From positions 1-30,087 of the forward strand of contig CAZSRS010000045.1 in NCBI GenBank assembly GCA_964609625.1: a DNA stretch of 30,087 bases, given 5' to 3'. The stretch comes from G963674665 sp964609625 (lineage in GTDB: Bacteria > Desulfobacterota > Desulfovibrionia > Desulfovibrionales > Desulfovibrionaceae). Position numbers and translations under genes: made by a program. Below, one piece after another: positions 24,998 to 30,087 of this stretch (position 1 is its first letter; the number at the start of each line of letters is the position of its first letter). Below the pieces are notes generated by a model. It made no database searches and was not told the DNA's origin. It was given only the letters and a program-made list of their open reading frames with translations.

Positions 24998-27349
24998 ATG
25001 TTGGAAATCTCCCTGGATCGGGAACGGGAAACCGTCATCAGACTGGATCTCTCTGGCTACCTCGATGCAGAAGGGGCACCGCTCCTGGACGACCAGGCCC
25101 AGGCACTGCCCGGGTCCGTACACGTATTGTTGCTCAACCTCCAGGGCCTCGAATACCTCTCCAGCGCCGGCCTACGCTCCCTGCTCAAGATCCAGAAACA
25201 ATTCGCCAAGGAACACCGGATGCTGGCACTTTGCAACCCAACGCCTTTCGTGCGCCAGGTCATTGAATTCGCCGGCATGGCCCAGCTCTTCAGAATCTTC
25301 GACAACAGTGATCAAGCTCACCAGGAAATCACCAGCTCCCTGGACGCCGCCGCGCATTTCAAGGAATCCGGGCACCAGGGGCGGACCCTGCGCTTCACTC
25401 CCTATCGGGGAGCGTCGGCCTGGGTGGAATACTGGGCCGGCCGGAGCGATCCCGCCGGCCTCGCCCCCGGCCTGGAGCAGGCCAGCCTGTCCGAACTGGG
25501 CTTTGCACTGGGCAGGGGCGGTTTCGGCAAGGACCGCTCTCAGGCCAGGGAACGGCTCGGCGCCTTCCTCTCCTGCTTCAATGTGGCCGTTCTCCTCCCC
25601 GAGGGGGAAGGAGGACAGCCTGCAACACCCGACTTCATCACCACCCGCTACCCTTCCGAGACCGTGATCTTTGTGGCCGAGGCCGTCGGACTGGGCGGCG
25701 ATCCCATAGCCAGTGTGGACATCGACGCCCCTGGCTGCTTTGACTTGGCGACGTTGCTCCAGGACCTGGAGTGCGAACTCTCCAGAAACCCTGACCTTCC
25801 TGGACGTGAAAAGGCACGGGGGCTGCGAGGGGTCCTGTTCCTGGCCAGGGACCTGGAAACCGGCACCGACCGTTTTCCCGCTGGGGTCGTGCTCTGCCTC
25901 TACACTCCGGCCGGGGAATCACGCAACCTGCCCGGAGTTCTGTCCCGCATGTCCTGGACCACGACCGCGGACTGGGACGTCCACGCCCTGGCCCTGCTCC
26001 TGGACGCTTGGCCCGACAACCGCGGCTCCACTCCCAGATCGGCCCTGGAATCGGCCTGCGGTCTGGAGCGTCTGCTCTCCCTTCAGGCCCTGCCCAGCTC
26101 CGCCTCCATGCTCCAGGCCCGCGCCTGGGTATTTTGCCCAGTGGCCATTCATTCGGCCCAGGAAAAACGCCTGCGCATTGAATACGCCCAAGACGCGACC
26201 GCTTCCTTGACAGCTCAGGACGCCCCAGACACGTGGGACGTGATCATCCGCCGCATTTACGCCGGCTCTCCGAACGAGGGAGCGGACAACGCGGGAGGCG
26301 GCGCCTCGCGTGTGCTGCTCAGCCCACTGCACGGTGGCTTCCAGGCCAGTACCTTCCTGGTGGAGAGCTTCGACGCCTCGGGCCGACGGCAACTGCCCAC
26401 CGTGATCAAACTCGGCGACGCAGGGCTGATCCAACGCGAACTGGCTGCCTGTAACCGCTTGGTGCACCCCTACATCCAGAACAACGCCGCCATGGTCATG
26501 GGGCACGCGCAACACGGAGAATCCGCCGGCCTGCGCTACAACTTTGTGGGGCTCGAAGGCGACGACAACCGTCTGGTCTGGCTGGAGGAGCACTACGAAA
26601 CCAGGCCCGTGACCGAGTGCATCCCCCTCTTTGACCGCATCTTCACCAAGGTGCTCAAACCATGGTACGCCCAGCCCATCCTGGACAGGCTCGACCTCTG
26701 GAACGAGCACGATCCCAGGCGGTTGTTCCCCGACATCCTGGACGCGGCCCAAACCAGCCTTGGGCTCTCCCCGGACAGCCCGGAATTCGACTGCCCCGAG
26801 CTGGGGCGCTGTCTGCGCAACCCCTTTTATATCCTGCGTCATGAATACCCCAAGCACGCCGGCAGGCCCACGCTCTGGTACAAGAGCATCGTGCACGGCG
26901 ACATGAACATGCGCAACGTGCTCCTGGACCAGCGCGAAAACATCTTCATCATCGACTTCGCCGAGACCCGCCAGGGCAACGTGGTCTCGGACTTCGCGCG
27001 ACTCGAGCCCATCCTCCTGCTGGAGTCCACCCGGCTCAACTCCCTTGACGACTGTAATTCCCTGGCCCGCTTCATCGAAACCTGGTACGCGGCCGAAAGC
27101 TACGCCGCGGTGCCGCCCCTGGGATACGCCGGCAGCGACCCACGGGTATCCAAGGCCTACCAGATCCTGCGCCGGCTGCGCTGGTATGCCGACACCGTGA
27201 CCCTGTTCGAAACCGACATGCACCCCTATCTTCTGGCGGTGCTGCAATGGACGGCCTGCACGGTCTGCTACCGCGCCTGGGAACCGGAGCGCAAACGCCT
27301 GGGTGCGGTCATGGCCGGCATACTCTGCGAGCGCATTTTGGGGGAGTGA
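24998..27349 (+). CDS. STAS domain fused to an APH-like phosphotransferase/kinase domain
   Basis: A 783-residue soluble protein of three parts. Residues 1-112 form a STAS domain like anti-sigma factor antagonists; YLSSAGL at 53-59 places Ser56 where SpoIIAA carries its phosphorylated serine. Residues about 120-400 are alpha/beta and unrecognised. Residues about 435-783 look like an aminoglycoside-phosphotransferase/choline-kinase fold: a glycine-rich LHGGFQAS near 443, VIK Lys471, Glu481, the catalytic HGDMNMRN at 633-640 (Asp635, Asn640) and Asp653 in IIDFAE. All residues needed for ATP and metal binding are present. The kinase part may belong to the ternary-complex-associated TCAD9-type families, but I am unsure. 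A protein with both phosphorylatable antagonist and kinase suggests self-regulated partner switching (inference). No sigma factor or anti-sigma gene is adjacent. Confidence 0.8.
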   Translation: MLEISLDRERETVIRLDLSGYLDAEGAPLLDDQAQALPGSVHVLLLNLQGLEYLSSAGLRSLLKIQKQFAKEHRMLALCNPTPFVRQVIEFAGMAQLFRIFDNSDQAHQEITSSLDAAAHFKESGHQGRTLRFTPYRGASAWVEYWAGRSDPAGLAPGLEQASLSELGFALGRGGFGKDRSQARERLGAFLSCFNVAVLLPEGEGGQPATPDFITTRYPSETVIFVAEAVGLGGDPIASVDIDAPGCFDLATLLQDLECELSRNPDLPGREKARGLRGVLFLARDLETGTDRFPAGVVLCLYTPAGESRNLPGVLSRMSWTTTADWDVHALALLLDAWPDNRGSTPRSALESACGLERLLSLQALPSSASMLQARAWVFCPVAIHSAQEKRLRIEYAQDATASLTAQDAPDTWDVIIRRIYAGSPNEGADNAGGGASRVLLSPLHGGFQASTFLVESFDASGRRQLPTVIKLGDAGLIQRELAACNRLVHPYIQNNAAMVMGHAQHGESAGLRYNFVGLEGDDNRLVWLEEHYETRPVTECIPLFDRIFTKVLKPWYAQPILDRLDLWNEHDPRRLFPDILDAAQTSLGLSPDSPEFDCPELGRCLRNPFYILRHEYPKHAGRPTLWYKSIVHGDMNMRNVLLDQRENIFIIDFAETRQGNVVSDFARLEPILLLESTRLNSLDDCNSLARFIETWYAAESYAAVPPLGYAGSDPRVSKAYQILRRLRWYADTVTLFETDMHPYLLAVLQWTACTVCYRAWEPERKRLGAVMAGILCERILGE

Positions 27350-27378
27350 AACACTTGCGCATGGTTATTCACACTGTC

Positions 27379-27407
27379 TTGCACAAGCCCTGCTCAACTC
27401 TTATACG
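27379..27407 (+). promoter_or_regulatory. candidate sigma-70 promoter, probably of the dead AsmA-like gene
   Basis: TTGCAC, a 17-bp spacer and TATACG, with the predicted start about 18 bp upstream of the pseudogene ATG at 27432. It may still transcribe into the hrcA operon. Confidence 0.45.
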
Positions 27408-27431
27408 CTCATCATTATTGACAACCTCCCC

Positions 27432-27777
27432 ATGAATCGCCCCCCGCGCTCGTTTCTGCTGTTTCCGACCCTGCTGGGGGTGCTGCTCCTGGCCCTGCTC
27501 CTCCTCGGCCCCAGACTCGTCGGCGAAGAGCGCACCGGCCGCAGGTGTCCTCGACCCGGACCTGCTGTCCGGCACCGCCGACCTGAAACTCACGGCCCAT
27601 GCCTCCGGGCGGGACTGAAGCGCCCTGCTCGCCTCGCTGCACGGGGAACTGCGCACCACGGTGCACCACCCGGACACCCCCCAATTCGTGGAAACGCCGC
27701 ACATCACCAGCCTCAAAGCCGGCTTTCTGCTGCAAAGACTGTCGGGCGTGGAAGGAAAAATTCAAAAATCACAGTGA
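27432..27777 (+). pseudogene. remnant of an AsmA-family gene
   Basis: An ATG at 27432 opens with a basic start and one long hydrophobic helix, typical of an AsmA-type inner-membrane anchor, and the frame then turns into nonsense. From about 27532 the next frame reads as the AsmA C-terminal pattern (LDPDLLSGTADLKLTAH, then SALLASLHGEL), broken by an in-frame TGA at 27616-27618 and ending with TGA at 27775-27777. AsmA proteins are usually 600 residues or more, so most of the middle is missing. The simplest account is a large internal deletion plus a frameshift and a nonsense change. The AsmA assignment rests on pattern only. The remnant fills most of the 517-bp gap between the STAS-kinase gene and hrcA. 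Confidence 0.6.
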
Positions 27778-27793
27778 GCTGCGCGATGTGCCC

Positions 27794-27822
27794 TTGACAG
27801 GTGCGCGGTGCGTTGTTACCCC
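27794..27822 (+). promoter_or_regulatory. candidate promoter of hrcA-grpE-dnaK
   Basis: A perfect TTGACA (27794-27799) with a poor -10 (around TTACCC) about 17 bp on. It lies directly upstream of the CIRCE element, where the heat-shock promoter is expected. Confidence 0.5.
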
Positions 27823-27823
27823 T

Positions 27824-27850
27824 CTAGCACTCCCAATCCAGGAGTGCCAA
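27824..27850 (+). promoter_or_regulatory. CIRCE operator (HrcA binding site)
   Basis: CTAGCACTC, a nine-base spacer and GAGTGCCAA. Each arm differs by one base from the CIRCE consensus TTAGCACTC-N9-GAGTGCTAA. It lies 16 bp upstream of hrcA, between the promoter and the start codon, so HrcA should repress its own operon here. Confidence 0.88.
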
Positions 27851-27866
27851 AGAGGTCCCGAAGATC

Positions 27867-28904
27867 ATGGAAGCAATGCTCCAATCGCGTGAAGCGGAAG
27901 TCCTCAAAATCATCATCGAGGATTATATTGCCTCGGCCGTGCCCATAGGCTCGCGCACCGTGGCCAAGAAGTCCCCGCTCAAGCTCTCGCCGGCCAGCAT
28001 GCGCAACATCATGGCCGACCTGACCGAAAAGGGCTATCTCGAGCAGCCGCACACCTCGGCCGGCCGTGTACCCACGCCCATAGCCTTCCGCTATTACCTG
28101 GACTCCACCTTCACACCCCTCAAGCTCTCCGAGCATGACAAGCAGGGCATCGGCGAACATCTGCGTTCGGCAGGGCTCGAAATGTCCGACCTGCTGGGGC
28201 AGGCCAGCAAGCTGGTCTCGTCCCTCTCGCAGCAAGTGGCCCTGGTCCTGGCGCCCAGCAACGAGGATGTGCGCTGGAGGGAGATCGACTTCGCCCTTAT
28301 CAAGCCCGGCCTGGTGCTCACCGTGCTCATCCTGGACGGTGGCATCGTCCAGAACAAGCTGCTCACGGTGGAGGACGACATCACCAAGGCCGACCTGGAG
28401 AAGTTCCGCAACTACCTGAACAAGCACTTCAGCGGACTGACCCTATCCGAGGCGCGCACCCGCATCCATGCCGAGTTGCAGAGCGCCAAGCAGCGACTCA
28501 AGCTGCTCTACCTCCGAGCCCTGCGGCTTGCTCGCCATACCTTCGAGCACAGCGGCTCCCGCGATGTCTTCGTGGAAGGCACCACCAACATCCTGGAACA
28601 CGCGGAGTTCAGCGACGTGATAAAAATGCGCGAGATCCTCAGACTGCTGGAGGAGCGCACCCAGATTCTGCGCATTCTCGACCGCACCATCGCGGAACAA
28701 GGCATCAAGATCATGCTGGGGCGGGAATCCGAGTTGGACGGCCTGCTCGAATGCAGCGTGGTCTGCTCCACCTATGGCGACGAGGTCAATCCGCGGGGCG
28801 TGGTCAGCGTCATCGGCCCCCTGCGCATGGACTACGCCAAGGTCATCCCCGTGGTGGACTACATTGCCCAGACCCTGACAGATCTCCTGCACGAACGATT
28901 TTAA
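27867..28904 (+). CDS. hrcA: heat-inducible transcription repressor HrcA
   Basis: A 345-residue DNA-binding repressor of heat-shock genes, active when the GroE chaperonin is free and released from DNA under heat stress. The N-terminal winged helix (about 1-75) has the typical IIEDYIASAVPIGSRTVAKK and LSPASMRNIMADL segments followed by GYLEQPHTSAGRVPT. The central and C-terminal parts carry the GAF-like dimerisation region, ending with the conserved GVVSVIGPLRMDYAKVIP. Length is normal. It is the first gene of hrcA-grpE-dnaK, with a CIRCE element just upstream, so it is autoregulated. The ATG at 27867 has a GAGG about 11 bases upstream. Confidence 0.96.
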   Translation: MEAMLQSREAEVLKIIIEDYIASAVPIGSRTVAKKSPLKLSPASMRNIMADLTEKGYLEQPHTSAGRVPTPIAFRYYLDSTFTPLKLSEHDKQGIGEHLRSAGLEMSDLLGQASKLVSSLSQQVALVLAPSNEDVRWREIDFALIKPGLVLTVLILDGGIVQNKLLTVEDDITKADLEKFRNYLNKHFSGLTLSEARTRIHAELQSAKQRLKLLYLRALRLARHTFEHSGSRDVFVEGTTNILEHAEFSDVIKMREILRLLEERTQILRILDRTIAEQGIKIMLGRESELDGLLECSVVCSTYGDEVNPRGVVSVIGPLRMDYAKVIPVVDYIAQTLTDLLHERF

Positions 28905-28943
28905 ACTCATGGCATCCATACAAACCAAGGAGGCATGCTGACG

Positions 28944-29519
28944 ATGACCGACCCCCACGACACCAGCTTCGGCGAGCAGTTCGAAGCGAACCAAGCAACC
29001 ACCGCCGGGGATGAACAGGCCCCGGCTCTCGAAATATCCGACCTGGAACTCCTGGCCCTGTGCAAGGAGCGCATCTGCAGCGTGTGCAACGAAAAAGAAC
29101 AGGCGGACGAGGATCGACTGCGCAGCCTGGCCGAGATGGACAACTTCCGCAAGCGCATGTTCAGGGAGCAGGAAGAGTTCCGCAAGTACGCGGCTGAGGG
29201 CGTGCTCGCGGACCTGCTGCCCGTGCTCGACAACCTGGAGTTGGCCATTGCCCACGGCCGTAAGGACGAGGCCTGCAAGGACGTGGTCATGGGTGTGGAC
29301 ATGACCCACAAGGTCTTTCTCGAGACGCTCAAGCGCCATGGCATGCAGCCCCTGGGCGAGGTGGGCGAACCCTTCAATCCGGAACGCCACGAAGCCGTGG
29401 GCGACGAGGTCCGCGAGGACATGGAACCCGGCCACGTTTCCCAGCTCATGCAGCGCGGCTACATGCTCAGGGAGCGCCTCTTGCGCCCCGCCAAGGTCTT
29501 CATCAGCAAAAAAGGATAA
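28944..29519 (+). CDS. grpE: nucleotide exchange factor GrpE
   Basis: A 191-residue cochaperone that releases ADP from DnaK. It has the long N-terminal dimer helix (about 35-95, DRLRSLAEMDNFRKRM) and the C-terminal beta domain (FNPERHEAV and GYMLRERLLRPAKVFIS). Unusually, the helix start carries Cys40, Cys45 and Cys48 (CKERICSVC), a C-x4-C-x2-C arrangement that E. coli GrpE lacks. The ATG at 28944 is chosen because the AAGGAGG at 28927-28933 is ten bases upstream; the ATG at 28935 lies only one base after it. It follows hrcA after 39 bp and precedes dnaK, in a standard heat-shock operon. Confidence 0.95.
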   Translation: MTDPHDTSFGEQFEANQATTAGDEQAPALEISDLELLALCKERICSVCNEKEQADEDRLRSLAEMDNFRKRMFREQEEFRKYAAEGVLADLLPVLDNLELAIAHGRKDEACKDVVMGVDMTHKVFLETLKRHGMQPLGEVGEPFNPERHEAVGDEVREDMEPGHVSQLMQRGYMLRERLLRPAKVFISKKG

Positions 29520-29612
29520 AATCGTCCTCTCCCCCTGGACGGGAACGAAATCGTACTTAAATCAAATCAAACTACTTGCGAGCAACATCAGGAACCAGGA
29601 GGACTTTCGACA

Positions 29613-30087
<475 letters not shown>

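Noticed and set aside
25919..27247. A 442-codon minus-strand frame opposite the STAS-kinase gene
   Set aside because: The plus-strand frame holds the STAS and kinase motifs; the minus frame has none.

Overview
The window is GC-rich bacterial chromosome, densely packed with genes on both strands. Its contents suggest a free-living, motile, cobamide-making anaerobe or microaerophile of the Desulfovibrio type: an AspT/YidE-type permease, a PhoR/Pit/DUF47 phosphate block, cobyric acid synthase, an isolated flgE behind a sigma-54 promoter, a hrcA-grpE-dnaK operon with a cysteine-bearing GrpE, and many signalling proteins. The placement in Desulfovibrionales is inferred from gene content; no rRNA gene lies in the window. 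I see no tRNA, CRISPR array, insertion sequence, integrase or phage gene.

Layout. 1-3.7 kb: a permease with two TrkA-C-like domains (minus), a small FRE/NOX-type flavin reductase (plus) and a membrane-anchored protein of unknown function (minus). 3.7-7.8 kb: a phosphate block, with a PhoR-like sensor kinase divergent from a Pit phosphate transporter and its DUF47/PhoU-like partner. 7.9-9.0 kb: two minus-strand genes for short exported proteins ending in long polyproline/tryptophan repeats. 9.3-12.6 kb: thiol peroxidase, a coupled NfeD/SPFH membrane pair and a secreted FecR-domain protein. 12.6-14.1 kb: a five-domain S1 RNA-binding protein (minus). 14.3-17.7 kb: a small anchored protein, flgE and a secreted protein of unknown function. 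18.0-20.4 kb: a stand-alone CheY-like receiver followed by a GAF/HD-GYP protein. 20.4-24.7 kb: a large hybrid histidine kinase whose stop overlaps the start of cobQ (minus). 25.0-27.3 kb: a divergent 783-residue protein joining an N-terminal STAS domain to a C-terminal phosphotransferase fold. 27.4-30.1 kb: a wrecked AsmA-like gene, then a CIRCE-controlled hrcA-grpE-dnaK operon, with dnaK cut off by the window end.

How the genes fit together. The clearest units are phosphate sensing and uptake (phoR, pit, DUF47), heat-shock control (HrcA on CIRCE, GrpE, DnaK) and the NfeD/SPFH membrane pair. The signalling stretch at 18-27 kb holds a receiver, an HD-GYP protein, a hybrid kinase and a STAS-kinase fusion side by side; whether they share a pathway is inference. 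The strongest candidate for an undescribed system is the STAS-phosphotransferase fusion together with its divergent hybrid kinase. The polyproline pair and the orphan flgE are secondary points of interest.
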